DNA of 64,000 bases from positions 496,001 through 560,000 of the forward strand of contig CAXXKO010000001.1 of NCBI GenBank assembly GCA_963666705.2, in the 5' to 3' direction. Positions within the stretch are counted from its first letter, which is position 1. Each line of letters begins with the position of its first letter. The notes under the pieces were generated by a model, which saw only the letters and a list, made by a program, of their open reading frames with translations, was not told where the DNA came from and did not search any database. Of the stretch, positions 20,743-29,631 are shown one piece after another. Source of the stretch: G963666705 sp963666705. GTDB lineage: Bacteria; Pseudomonadota; Alphaproteobacteria; CADEGL01. Position numbers and translations under genes: made by a program.

Positions 20743-23250
20743 CTATTGGGTGAGGCGGGTCCACCACCCCTTGCGCGCCGGGTCTGGTGGGACGCTCTCG
20801 TCGGGCGCTTGCCGGTCGTCCTCCGCCATGTCGTCGTCGGCGTCCTCGGCGGCGGCCCGCTCTCCGCCGCCGTTGGCGGGCTCGTGCTCGGCCTCCACCG
20901 GCTCCGAAGGCGCGCCACCGTTGCCGCCGACCGGTGCATCCGGCGCCGCTTCAGGATCCTCGGATGGCTCGGCCCCGGCCGCAAGCGCGGTCGCTCCGGA
21001 GACATCGGCCGGGGCGTCATCGGTCGGGGTGTCATCGGCCGGGGCGTCCGCGTCCGGCTCGGTCGCGGCGTCGCCCGTATCGGCGGCGGCCGCCGCCGCC
21101 CGGGCCGAGGGCCGCCGTTTCCGAGGTGCGCGACGGCGGCGCGCCGGCGCCGGCTCGTCCACCTCGCCTTCGACGACGGGCTGTATTTCCGCCGCCATGG
21201 CGCTCTCGGAGTCCGGTGCGGCGGCGATATCCGCGTCGAGGTCTTCGGCCGTATCCGCGGTGGCGCCGGTCTCCTCACTGGGCGCCGCCTCGTCTGTCCC
21301 CGACGTGTCGCGGCGCGTGCGGCGCCGGCCGCCCCGGCGGCCGCGCCGGCGGCGCTTGCGCCCGGCCTCGTCCTCGTCATCCGCGTCGGCGCCCTCGGGG
21401 CTGGCCGCGGCGGCTTCGGTATCCGCCTCCGGCTCGTCGCCCGCGTCCGGCTCGTCGTCCGGCGCCTCATCCGCCTCGGGCGCGGCCAGCACCTCGACAG
21501 TCTCTTCCCTCTCGGGCCGTCGTCCCCGGGACCGGCGCCGGCGGCGCGGCTTCTCCTCTTCCTCGGCCGCGGGCTCGGCCGTCTCCTCCTCATCCAGCAT
21601 CGCGCGATGGCGCGGCTCGGCCGCGGTGGGCTCCTCGGCGTGTTTCGCTTCGACCCGTTCCATCCTGTGGTCCGGCGGCACCAGGCTATTGTCGCCGGCC
21701 ACCATGACGCGGAAGCCGTGGCGCCGCTCGATCTCCTCGAGAGCCGCGCGTTTCTGGTTGAGGATGTAGAGCGCGACTTGAATGGGCGCCGAGACCAGGA
21801 CGTCGCCGCCACGCCGGCTGAGGCCCTCTTCCTCGATGGCGCGCAGCACGTGCAGCGCGGTCGATTCGGTGGACCGCACCAGGCCGGTGCCGCCGCAGGC
21901 GTGGCAGACTTCGCTGCTTGCCTCCGCCAAGCTCGTACGCAGGCGCTGGCGCGACAGCTCGAGCAGGCCAAAGGCGCTGATGCGGCCGATCTGAATGCGC
22001 GCGCGGTCGGTCTTCATGGCTTCTTTGAGGCAGCGCTCCACCGCCGCGTTGTTGCGCCCTTCGTCCATGTCGATGAAGTCGATGACGATCAGCCCGGCGA
22101 GGTCGCGCAGGCGCAGCTGACGCGCCACCTCCTCGGCCGCCTCGAGGTTGGTCTTATAGGCCGTCTCCTCGATGTGGCGGCCCTTGGTGGCGCGCCCGGA
22201 GTTGACGTCCACCGCGACCAGGGCCTCGGTCGGGCTGAGGACGATGTAGCCACCGGAGCGGAGCTGGACCACCGGGTTGTGGATATCCTCGAGCTGGGAT
22301 TCGAGCCGGTAGCGCTGGAAAAGTGGAACGCCGCTCTCCCGGTAGGGCTGCACCCGTCTGGCATGGCTCGGGATCATCATCTTCATGAGCGACTTCGCCG
22401 CCTTGTACCCTTCCTCGCCATCGACGATCACTTCCTCGATATCTCGGGCATAGAGGTCGCGGATCGTGCGACTGATGATGTCGCCCTCTTCGTGGATCAG
22501 GCTGGGTGCCGTCGAGCCGAGGGTCGCCTCGCGGATCTCGTCCCACAGGCGCACCAGGAAATCGTAGTCCCGCTTGAACTCGGCCTTCGTCCTTTCCGCC
22601 CCCGCGGTGCGCAGGATGACCGACGTGCCCGCCGCCATCTTCAGGTCCTGCACGATCGACTTGAGGCGCCGCCGGTCCTTCAGGTTGTTGATCTTGCGCG
22701 AGATGCCGCCGCCGCGCCCCGTGTTCGGCATCAGCACGCAGTAGCGCCCGGCCAGGGAAAGATAGGTGGTGAGGGCGGCCCCCTTGTTGCCGCGCTCCTC
22801 CTTCGTCACCTGCACGAGCAGGATCTGGCGGCGCTTGACGACCTCCTGGATCTTGTAGCGCCGATTGACCCGGGAGCGGGCACGCTCGGCTTCCTCCGTC
22901 TCGTCGCCACCGAGGGTTTCGACCTCGCTGTCCTCGCCGCCCGACCCATCGGCCTGCTCTTCCTCCTCGGCCGCTTCCTCGATCAGGGCCTGCCGGTCGG
23001 ACACTGGAATGCGGTAGTAGTCCGGATGGATTTCGCTGAAGGCGAGGAAGCCATGGCGGTTACCGCCATAGTCGACGAACGCCGCCTGGAGCGACGGCTC
23101 CACGCGGGTCACCTTGGCGAGGTAGATGTTCCCCTTGAGCGGCTTGTGGGACGCGCTTTCGAAATCGAACTCTTCAACCCGATTGCCGCTGACCACCACC
23201 ACCCGGGTCTCTTCCAGATGGCTGGCGTCGATCAACATAAGTTTGGCCAT
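20743..23250 (-). CDS. rne: Ribonuclease E
   Basis: Endonuclease that starts mRNA decay and processes rRNA/tRNA; scaffold of the degradosome. The 835-residue protein begins MAKLMLIDASHLEETRVVVVSGNRVEEFDFES, with the S1 domain interrupted by an acidic insert (about 90-125), then the 5' sensor and DNase I-like catalytic region (VDVNSGRATKG, LIVIDFIDMDEGRNN with two metal-binding Asp) and the Zn-link CHACGGTG (about 430). The C-terminal 280 residues are low complexity: acidic and Ala-rich runs mixed with Arg/Lys-rich RNA-binding patches (KRRRRGRRGGRRRTRR), as is normal for alphaproteobacterial RNase E. It is divergent from the cell-wall amidase gene, but an IS now lies between. Confidence 0.97.
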   Translation of the reverse strand: MAKLMLIDASHLEETRVVVVSGNRVEEFDFESASHKPLKGNIYLAKVTRVEPSLQAAFVDYGGNRHGFLAFSEIHPDYYRIPVSDRQALIEEAAEEEEQADGSGGEDSEVETLGGDETEEAERARSRVNRRYKIQEVVKRRQILLVQVTKEERGNKGAALTTYLSLAGRYCVLMPNTGRGGGISRKINNLKDRRRLKSIVQDLKMAAGTSVILRTAGAERTKAEFKRDYDFLVRLWDEIREATLGSTAPSLIHEEGDIISRTIRDLYARDIEEVIVDGEEGYKAAKSLMKMMIPSHARRVQPYRESGVPLFQRYRLESQLEDIHNPVVQLRSGGYIVLSPTEALVAVDVNSGRATKGRHIEETAYKTNLEAAEEVARQLRLRDLAGLIVIDFIDMDEGRNNAAVERCLKEAMKTDRARIQIGRISAFGLLELSRQRLRTSLAEASSEVCHACGGTGLVRSTESTALHVLRAIEEEGLSRRGGDVLVSAPIQVALYILNQKRAALEEIERRHGFRVMVAGDNSLVPPDHRMERVEAKHAEEPTAAEPRHRAMLDEEETAEPAAEEEEKPRRRRRSRGRRPEREETVEVLAAPEADEAPDDEPDAGDEPEADTEAAAASPEGADADDEDEAGRKRRRRGRRGGRRRTRRDTSGTDEAAPSEETGATADTAEDLDADIAAAPDSESAMAAEIQPVVEGEVDEPAPARRRRAPRKRRPSARAAAAAADTGDAATEPDADAPADDTPTDDAPADVSGATALAAGAEPSEDPEAAPDAPVGGNGGAPSEPVEAEHEPANGGGERAAAEDADDDMAEDDRQAPDESVPPDPARKGWWTRLTQ

Positions 23251-23736
23251 TCAGCGTCACTCCAGGCCTCCGTGGCGGCGGACGCTCCCAATTCGAGCGG
23301 CACCAAGCACGGGGCGTGCGAAACCGGCGGCGCGCGTTGGCACAACCGTCCGAGCTCTGGCGACCCAAGGGAGAGCCCTCGGCGCCAAGACGGGGAGCCG
23401 TCGCATGAGCGACCGTCGCCTGAACCGATTTCAGTGTTTGTTTCATCAAGCTCATACTAACCAGCCGTTGGGCCGGGGACGTACAAAGGCAGTGTTGTGA
23501 GCCATGCACAACACCCATCGCGCCGCCACATCCGTCCCAGGGACCGACGCATGGGTCCCAGGGACCAACGCATGGCGGCCGACGCCCTGAAGCGCGAGAA
23601 GCATAATGATTGAACGCGCCCATCACAATCAGTTAGTTAATCATGCGCGTCGCCCATGTGGACGAAGCGGTCGCAGTGCGATGCGCGGGCACCGCCACCG
23701 GTCCGAGCGGCCTTGAAGAGGATCATTCGTCGCGGT
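23251..23736 (-). promoter_or_regulatory. Long upstream region / probable leader of rne
   Basis: About 490 bases without a supported gene lie between the rne start and the IS target site. Bases 23534-23554 and 23555-23575 are a tandem pair of 21-bp units differing at one position, each carrying the palindrome GTCCCAGGGAC, which could form stacked hairpins in an rne leader. RNase E mRNAs usually have long leaders through which the enzyme controls its own level; that this one does so is inference. Confidence 0.5.
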
Positions 23737-23744
23737 ATATATAG

Positions 23745-24819
23745 CGTCCCTATCCGGTTAAGGCAGGTCGTGCGCCCTGGGGTTGCAAGCCGTGGATCAA
23801 CTGGCGGTATGTGATGGTTGGCCGGGCCATGGCGCGGCTCAGGACGAAGTCGCCGAGGTCGTCGATCCGCCGGCGGCGGTTGAAGCGATAGGCCCATTCC
23901 CGGCCATAGCGCGGCAAGTGCTTGGCGCTGACGCCATGGTAGGTGCCGTTGAGCCAGGTCTTGAGGTTGCTGAACAGGACGTGGATGATCGGCATCTGCG
24001 TCTCGGCGTTCTTGCCTTGGCCTTGGACGGTGGGCTGGTGCCGGTAGACGGCGCCGAGCCCGGCATAGCCCTTGAAATCGTCGGTCAGCAGGCGCGCGCC
24101 CGGCGTCACGGCGGCCCGCACGAAGCCGCCGAGCTGCTCGGCATTGGCCCGGGGCAGGATGGCAAGCCGCGCCCGGCCGGCGACGAAGCCGCTGCCCTCG
24201 ACCCCCTTGCCCGGCGCCACCGCCACCTTCTCCACCGCCAGCACGAGCAGGCTCTTGTTGGCATTGGCCATCCCGCGGCCCCGGCTCTCGGGCTTGCCGC
24301 GCCCGCCGTAGTAGCTCTCATCGACCTCGACCATGCCGTCCAGCAACGCCTCCGGCCGCTCCGCCAAGCCATGGCGCAGCTTGTGAGCCATCAGCCATGC
24401 GGTCTCATAGCGAAGCCCCAGCTCGCGCGCCAGGAACAGGGCCGAGACCCCGCGCTTGTCCCGCCCCATCAACCACGCCGCCAGGAACCATTTGGGCAAC
24501 GGTGTGCGGGTGCGGTGGAAGATGGTTCCCGCCGTCACCGACTCTTGACGACCGCAAGCCGCGCATTCGAAGACGCGCGCCCGCGCCTTGTGCCGATAGC
24601 CCCGCCGGTGCCCGCAGCGGGCGCACGCAAACCCAGACGGCCAGCGTCGATCCGCCAAGGCCAGGATGCACGATTCCTCGTCTCGGTAGCGCTCTTGGAA
24701 CGTCAACAAGCCGCTCATGCCCTGTCTCCCGACCAATCCTCAGAGGCGGGAACAGTACACCCTTAGAGCGAACATATAAAGAACACTCGGTCGCTACCTG
24801 CATTAACCGGATAGGGACG
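23745..24819 (-). mobile_element. IS1595-family insertion sequence, copy A (intact, 1075 bp)
   Basis: Ends are CGTCCCTATCCGGTTAA and its inverted partner TTAACCGGATAGGGACG. An exact 8-bp target duplication ATATATAG flanks it (23737-23744 and 24820-24827). It carries one transposase gene. It separates rne from the divergent amidase gene and its right end is only 34 bp before the amidase ATG. Confidence 0.95.
23750..24718 (-). CDS. IS1595-family (ISXO2-like) transposase, copy A
   Basis: A 322-residue transposase starting at ATG 24718 (MSGLLTFQERYRDEESC), preceded by GGGAGACAGG; a TTG six codons upstream is not needed. An N-terminal zinc ribbon (CARCGHRRGY ... CAACGRQ, about 36-60) is followed by the ISXO2-like DDE-type core: MVEVDESYYGG (first Asp, about 145), LLTDDFKGYAG (second Asp), IIHVLFSNLKTWLNGTYHGVS (Asn/His signature). 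The stop codon lies inside the left terminal repeat. It appears functional and is the reference for copies B-E. Confidence 0.95.
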   Translation of the reverse strand: MSGLLTFQERYRDEESCILALADRRWPSGFACARCGHRRGYRHKARARVFECAACGRQESVTAGTIFHRTRTPLPKWFLAAWLMGRDKRGVSALFLARELGLRYETAWLMAHKLRHGLAERPEALLDGMVEVDESYYGGRGKPESRGRGMANANKSLLVLAVEKVAVAPGKGVEGSGFVAGRARLAILPRANAEQLGGFVRAAVTPGARLLTDDFKGYAGLGAVYRHQPTVQGQGKNAETQMPIIHVLFSNLKTWLNGTYHGVSAKHLPRYGREWAYRFNRRRRIDDLGDFVLSRAMARPTITYRQLIHGLQPQGARPALTG

Positions 24820-24853
24820 ATATATAGTGTACAGGCACTTGGGTGGCCGCTAA

Positions 24854-26077
24854 ATGTTGAAACTCGCCGGCATATCGCGGACGTTCGCCGCCATGACTCT
24901 GCTGCTCGCGGTCGGGGCGCTCCCGGCGGCCGCGCAGCCCGAGGCGACCGCCGTTCGCCTGGGTGCCCACGGTGAGGTGACGCGCTTCGTCCTCGAAGTC
25001 ACCGAGGCCATCGAGTTCCGTGTCTTTACCCTGCCGCGGCCCTACCGGGTGGTGATCGACTTGCCCGAGTTGCGCTGGAGCCTCCCCGAGGGCGCGGACG
25101 AGGAGGGCAGGGGCGCGGTCTCGCGCTACCGCGCCGGCCTGTTCAAGCCCGGAACCTGGCGCGTGGTGCTCGACGTGAAGTCGCCCGTGCGGGTGAAGCA
25201 CGCCTACCTGATGGCGCCGAGCGACGGCAAGCCGCATCGCTTCGTGATCGATCTGGAGCCGGTCACGGCCGAGGCGTTCGCGTCGACGGCCGGGAGCGTC
25301 GTGAGCTCCGGGCCCAATGGCACGAACGGCCACGACACGAGCGCCCTCCCGCCCGCGGTGGCGCCGGCGCGCCCGCCTGGCGCCAAGCGCGTGGTGGTGA
25401 TCGATCCCGGTCACGGCGGCGTCGATCCGGGCGCGACCGGCGTGACCGGGTCGCGCGAGAAGCGGATCACACTCCAAGTCGCCAACGAGCTGAAGCGCCA
25501 GCTCGAGGGGACGGGCCGCTACGAGGTGGTGCTGACCCGGGACCGGGATGTTTTCGTGCGCTTGCGTGAGCGGGTGGCGAGCGCCCAGCGGGCGGACGCC
25601 GATTTTTTCATTTCCCTCCACGCCGACACCATCGCCAACCGCAAGGTCCAGGGCGCGTCGATCTATACCCTCTCCGAAAGCGCCTCGGACAAGGAGGCCG
25701 GGCAGCTCGCGGCCAAGGAGAACAAGGCCGACATCATCGCCGGCCTCGATCTCAGCGAGCTCGACGACGACTTGAGCGCCATCCTGATCGATCTTACCCA
25801 GCGCGAGACCATGAACGAATCGGCCCGGTTCGCGAATATGCTGATCGAGGAGGTGCGCCAGGCCACCACCGTCCTGCAGAAGACCCACCGCTACGCCGGC
25901 TTCGCCGTCCTCAAGGCGCCCGACGTGCCCTCGGTGCTGATCGAGATGGGCTACCTCTCCAACCGGCGCGACGAGAAGAACCTGACGTCGAAGACCCACC
26001 AAGCCAAGATCGCCGCCGCCATCCTGCGCGCGATAGAAGTCTATTTCGAGCGCCAGGAGGAGCTCTCCCGCTCCTAG
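24854..26077 (+). CDS. amiC: N-acetylmuramoyl-L-alanine amidase (AmiC type)
   Basis: Periplasmic zinc amidase that cuts the peptide stem from septal peptidoglycan during daughter-cell separation. The 407-residue protein has a signal peptide (about 1-27, ending AAAQP), an AMIN domain that targets the septum (about 35-135) and an Amidase_3 domain (about 180-400) with zinc ligands in IDPGHGGVDPGA, an Glu in ITLQVANEL-region, FFISLHAD and the catalytic Glu in VLIEMGYLSN. The helix around ENKADIIAGLDLSELDDDLS is the usual autoinhibitory, EnvC/NlpD-responsive insertion. With IS1595 copy A inserted 34 bp upstream, its native promoter is likely displaced. In many Alphaproteobacteria a PBP1a gene follows; here a PhyH gene does. 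Confidence 0.93.
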   Translation: MLKLAGISRTFAAMTLLLAVGALPAAAQPEATAVRLGAHGEVTRFVLEVTEAIEFRVFTLPRPYRVVIDLPELRWSLPEGADEEGRGAVSRYRAGLFKPGTWRVVLDVKSPVRVKHAYLMAPSDGKPHRFVIDLEPVTAEAFASTAGSVVSSGPNGTNGHDTSALPPAVAPARPPGAKRVVVIDPGHGGVDPGATGVTGSREKRITLQVANELKRQLEGTGRYEVVLTRDRDVFVRLRERVASAQRADADFFISLHADTIANRKVQGASIYTLSESASDKEAGQLAAKENKADIIAGLDLSELDDDLSAILIDLTQRETMNESARFANMLIEEVRQATTVLQKTHRYAGFAVLKAPDVPSVLIEMGYLSNRRDEKNLTSKTHQAKIAAAILRAIEVYFERQEELSRS

Positions 26078-26156
26078 GAGCGCCCCCGGGAAATCGGCTA
26101 TGCTATCGCCCCGGGGACTGACGTTGGTGAGTTCCCCGCCTCCGCGGGAGCCGGCC

Positions 26157-26972
26157 ATGGCCCAGACGACCGCCGCCCTCCCCTCCGAGTCCGAGGTCGC
26201 GGCCTACGCGCGTGACGGGGTGGTGTGCCTGCGCGGCGTCCTCGGGCCGGACTGGATCGAGGCCCTGCGGGCGGCGCCCGGCGCGATCTATCATCCCTAT
26301 CTGGACGAGCCGGATGGGCGCATCTTCTTCAACGCGTCGCGCGACTGGCCCCGCATCGACGAGCTGCGGCGCGCCGTCTTCGAGTCCCCGGCCGCCGAGG
26401 TCGCCGCGCGCCTCACCCGCTCGGCCAAGGTCAACGTCCTGTGGGACGGCCTCTTCTACCGCTCGGCGGGCGTGGACCAGCCCACCCCGTGGCACCAGGA
26501 CGTGCCCTATTGGCCGGTCGAGGGCGAGACCATATGCAGCCTCTGGTTCCCGCTCGACCCGGCGCCCGAGGAGAGCGTGCTGGCCTTCGTCCCCGGCTCC
26601 CACCGCAAGGGCCGGTTCGAGCGCCTGAGCTTCCGCGACGGCGGGCAGGGCGCGCATTTCGCGGCCGAGCGGGACGACGCCACCCCCATGCCAGACATCG
26701 ATGCCGACCCCGCGGGCCATGGCGTCAGGCGCTGGGCGCTCGCGCCCGGGGACTGCGTGGCCTTTGCCGGCTATACGCTCCACGGCTCGCCCGGCAACCA
26801 CGCCGCCGACCGGCCCCTGCGCGCCGTGTCCCTGCGCTTCGCCGGCGACGGCGCGACCTATGCCGTGCGCCCGGAGGGCACCTCGCCCAGCTTCGCCGGC
26901 CACGGCCTCGCCCACGGCGATGCCCTCGACAGCGCCCTGTTCCCCGTCGTCTGGCAGCGGGCGGCCGGATGA
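26157..26972 (+). CDS. Phytanoyl-CoA dioxygenase family protein 1
   Basis: Fe(II)/2-oxoglutarate-dependent oxygenase, 271 residues, first of six in a row. Iron ligands are the His and Asp of PTPWHQDVPYW (about 115) and the His of YTLHGSPGN (about 212); the 2-oxoglutarate-binding Arg lies in RPLRAVSLRF. Start ATG 26157 has GGGAG in front and matches the next paralogue (ESEVAAYARDGVVCLRGVLGPDW). Compared with PhyH2 it lacks eight residues after EALRA, an in-frame loss. The last 150 bases match PhyH2 with one mismatch, suggesting recent duplication or gene conversion. The substrate is unknown; family members hydroxylate acyl-CoAs, ectoine or small natural products. Confidence 0.9.
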   Translation: MAQTTAALPSESEVAAYARDGVVCLRGVLGPDWIEALRAAPGAIYHPYLDEPDGRIFFNASRDWPRIDELRRAVFESPAAEVAARLTRSAKVNVLWDGLFYRSAGVDQPTPWHQDVPYWPVEGETICSLWFPLDPAPEESVLAFVPGSHRKGRFERLSFRDGGQGAHFAAERDDATPMPDIDADPAGHGVRRWALAPGDCVAFAGYTLHGSPGNHAADRPLRAVSLRFAGDGATYAVRPEGTSPSFAGHGLAHGDALDSALFPVVWQRAAG

Positions 26973-27032
26973 TTTGAGTTCGGGAAATTGGATGTTGTTG
27001 ATAACCTCTCCCCATCTCTCGAGGAGCCGGCC

Positions 27033-27887
27033 ATGACTCGGACGACGACCCAACTACCCTCCGACGCCGAGGTCGCGGCCTACGCGCGTGACGGGGTGAT
27101 CTGCCTGCGCGGTGTTCTCGGGCCGGACTGGATCGAGGTCCTGCGGGCGGGGGCGGAGAAGGTCCGCGCGACGCCGGGCGAGATCTACCACGCCTATGTG
27201 GACGAGCCGGACGGGCGCATTTTCTTCAACGCCACGCGCGACTGGCCGCGTATCGACGAGTTGCGGCGCGCCCTCTTCGACTCCCCCGCCGCCGGAATCG
27301 CCGCGCGCCTCACCCGCTCGGCCGAGGTCAACGTGCTGTGGGACGACGTCTTCTACCGTACGATAGGCCTCGATCAGCCCACCCCTTGGCATCAGGACCT
27401 GCCCTATTGGCCGGTCGAGGGAGAGACGGTATGCAGCCTCTGGTTCCCGCTCGACCCGGTACCGGAGGAGAGTGTGCTCTCCTTCGTGCCCGGCTCCCAC
27501 CGCATGGGTCGCTACGAGCGCCTGAGCTTCCGCGATGGCGGAAAAGGCTCCCATTTCGAGGGCGAGCGGGACGATGCGGTTCCAATACCGGACATCGACG
27601 CCGACCCCGAGGGGCATGGCGTCAAGCGCTGGGCGCTGGCGCCCGGGGACTGCCTGGCCTTCGCCGGCTATACGCTCCACGGCGCGCCCGGCAACCGCTC
27701 CCCCGACCGGCCCCTGCGCGCCGTGTCCCTGCGCTTCGCCGGCGACGGCGCGACCTACGCCGTGCGCCCGGAGGGCACCTCGCCCAGCTTCGCCGGCCAC
27801 GGCCTCGCCCACGGCGATGCCCTCGACAGCGCCCTGTTCCCCGTCGTCTGGCGCGAAGGGCGCGCCGAAGCCTGGCCGCCGCCATGA
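27033..27887 (+). CDS. Phytanoyl-CoA dioxygenase family protein 2
   Basis: A 284-residue paralogue of PhyH1 with full-length N-terminal region (IEVLRAGAEKVRATPGEIYHAYVDEPDG). Iron site HQD in PTPWHQDLPYW and YTLHGAPGN; Arg in RPLRAVSLRF. Start ATG 27033 follows GAGGAG. Its TGA overlaps the ATG of the next gene (ATGA at 27884-27887), so translation is coupled. PhyH1 and PhyH2 are each other's closest relatives in the array. Confidence 0.9.
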   Translation: MTRTTTQLPSDAEVAAYARDGVICLRGVLGPDWIEVLRAGAEKVRATPGEIYHAYVDEPDGRIFFNATRDWPRIDELRRALFDSPAAGIAARLTRSAEVNVLWDDVFYRTIGLDQPTPWHQDLPYWPVEGETVCSLWFPLDPVPEESVLSFVPGSHRMGRYERLSFRDGGKGSHFEGERDDAVPIPDIDADPEGHGVKRWALAPGDCLAFAGYTLHGAPGNRSPDRPLRAVSLRFAGDGATYAVRPEGTSPSFAGHGLAHGDALDSALFPVVWREGRAEAWPPP

Positions 27888-28750
27888 ACCGCGAGCCGCC
27901 CACGCCCTTGACCGAGGGGCAGATCGCCGCCTACAGGCGCGACGGCGCCGTCTGTCTGCGCGGGGTCTTCGACGCCGATTGGGTGGCGCTGATCCGCGCG
28001 GGCATCGAGCGCAACCTGCGCGAGCCGGGCGAGTTCGCCAACTTCTACGACCGTGACGCGGCCGGCCACGTCTTTCTCAACGACGTCGTGTCTTGGCGGC
28101 GCATCGAGGAATACCGCCGCTATATCTTCGAATCGCCCGCCCCCGCCATCGCCGCCCGCCTCATGGGCTCTTCGCGGGTCAATATCTTCTACGACAGCGC
28201 TTTCTACCGCACCGCCGGCACCACCACGCCCACGCCCTGGCACCAGGACGTGCCCTACTGGTGCATCGAGGGGAAGGACGTGTGCAGCCTGTGGGTACCG
28301 GTCGATCCGGTGGCCAGGGATTCGGCTGTCGAGTTCGTCGCCGGATCGCACCTCTGGGATTCGGTGTTCTACCGCGAGAGCTTCTTCGCCGAGGAGGCCG
28401 GCACCCACAGCTTCGAGACCGCGCGCGACGCGCGCACGGGCGACGAGGTCGCGCGCGCCGCGGCGCTCGACATCGAGGCGCTGCGGGCCGATCACGACAT
28501 CCTCTCCTGGGACATGGAGCCCGGCGACTGCCTCGCCTTCACCGGCATGGTGTTCCACGGCGCGCGCGGCAACCAGGCCGCGGGCCGGCCGCTGCGCGCC
28601 CTCGCCACGCGCTGGGCGGGGGACGACGCGCGCTTCGCGATCAAGCCCGAGGGCTCCGACCCCGACCTGCGCGGCCGCGGCCTCGAGCACGGCGACCCCT
28701 TTGGTGGCGACCAGTTCCCGGTGGCCTGGCCGCGGGCGGGGCGGCCGTGA
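27884..28750 (+). CDS. Phytanoyl-CoA dioxygenase family protein 3
   Basis: 288 residues. Keeps the iron/2OG site: HQD in PTPWHQDVPYW (about 121), MVFHGARGN (about 229) and RPLRALATRW. It differs from PhyH1/2 by a longer loop after VAGSHLWD (residues about 160-200, ESFFAEEAGTHSFETARDA), a likely substrate-specificity region. Start ATG overlaps the PhyH2 stop, and its own TGA overlaps the GTG start of PhyH4, so genes 2, 3 and 4 form a tightly coupled operon. Confidence 0.9.
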   Translation: MNREPPTPLTEGQIAAYRRDGAVCLRGVFDADWVALIRAGIERNLREPGEFANFYDRDAAGHVFLNDVVSWRRIEEYRRYIFESPAPAIAARLMGSSRVNIFYDSAFYRTAGTTTPTPWHQDVPYWCIEGKDVCSLWVPVDPVARDSAVEFVAGSHLWDSVFYRESFFAEEAGTHSFETARDARTGDEVARAAALDIEALRADHDILSWDMEPGDCLAFTGMVFHGARGNQAAGRPLRALATRWAGDDARFAIKPEGSDPDLRGRGLEHGDPFGGDQFPVAWPRAGRP

Positions 28751-29568
28751 CGGGCGCGGCCCGGGCCGCCTATTCCCGCATCACCGAGGCCGAGGTCGCG
28801 GCCTTCGAGGCGGAGGGCGCGGTGTGCCTGTGGGGGATCGTCGATCGCGGGCTCCTCGATCCCCTGGCGGCGGATATCGAGGCCGACATCGCCGCGCCCG
28901 GCCCCTACGGGAGGCGGCAATCGTCCGCCGACGACCCCGGGTTCTTCTTCACCGACTATTTCATGTGGCACCGCCTGCCGGCCTTCCGCGACTACGCGCT
29001 CACCGGACCCGGCGGTGGCATCGCCGCGCGCCTCCTGCGCTCGGGCGCCATCAATTTCTTCTACGACGGCCTGTTCGTGAAGGAGCCCGGCACGGCCAAG
29101 GCGAGCGACTGGCACCAGGACCAGCCCTACTATCCCGTCGACGGCCGCCAGGTGCTGGTGGTCTGGACTCCGCTCGACCCGGCACCGGCGGAGACGGCGC
29201 TCCAGGTGGTGCGCGCCTCCCACCTGTGGCGGCGCCAGTTCACCCCCGTCATCTTCAAGACCGACGAGGCGCTCGACTTCGACGACCGCTACGAGGCGGC
29301 GCCCTATGTGGAGGCCGCGCGGGAGGACTACGATGTCCTCTCGTGGGACGTGGCGCCGGGCGATGCGATCGCCTTCCACGGCATGGCCCTTCACGGCGCG
29401 CGGGGCAACCCGGGTGCTGGGCGCAGGCGCGCCTTCTCCACCACCTGGCTCGGCGACGACGCGGTGTTCGTGGCACGGCCCGGCGAGCTCGAGCCCCATT
29501 TCCGCGACCTTCATTACCCCGACGGCACGCGCCTCGTGGACGGGGCGGTGTTCCCCAAGGTCTGGTGA
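28747..29568 (+). CDS. Phytanoyl-CoA dioxygenase family protein 4
   Basis: 273 residues from GTG 28747 (overlap GTGA with PhyH3). Belongs to a second subgroup with PhyH5: shared DDPGFFFTDYFMWHRLPAF-type segment, KEPGTAKASDWHQDQPYYPVDGRQ iron site and ALHGARGN distal His; Arg in GRRRAFSTTW. All catalytic residues are present. The WHQDQPYY site instead of WHQDVPYW suggests a different substrate pocket from PhyH1-3 and 6. Confidence 0.88.
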   Translation: MTGAARAAYSRITEAEVAAFEAEGAVCLWGIVDRGLLDPLAADIEADIAAPGPYGRRQSSADDPGFFFTDYFMWHRLPAFRDYALTGPGGGIAARLLRSGAINFFYDGLFVKEPGTAKASDWHQDQPYYPVDGRQVLVVWTPLDPAPAETALQVVRASHLWRRQFTPVIFKTDEALDFDDRYEAAPYVEAAREDYDVLSWDVAPGDAIAFHGMALHGARGNPGAGRRRAFSTTWLGDDAVFVARPGELEPHFRDLHYPDGTRLVDGAVFPKVW

Positions 29569-29631
29569 CGCTTGGGTGGGGAAGCGAAAAGTGTCACAGT
29601 CCCCAAATAAACGCGGCGGGAGGGATGCCCC

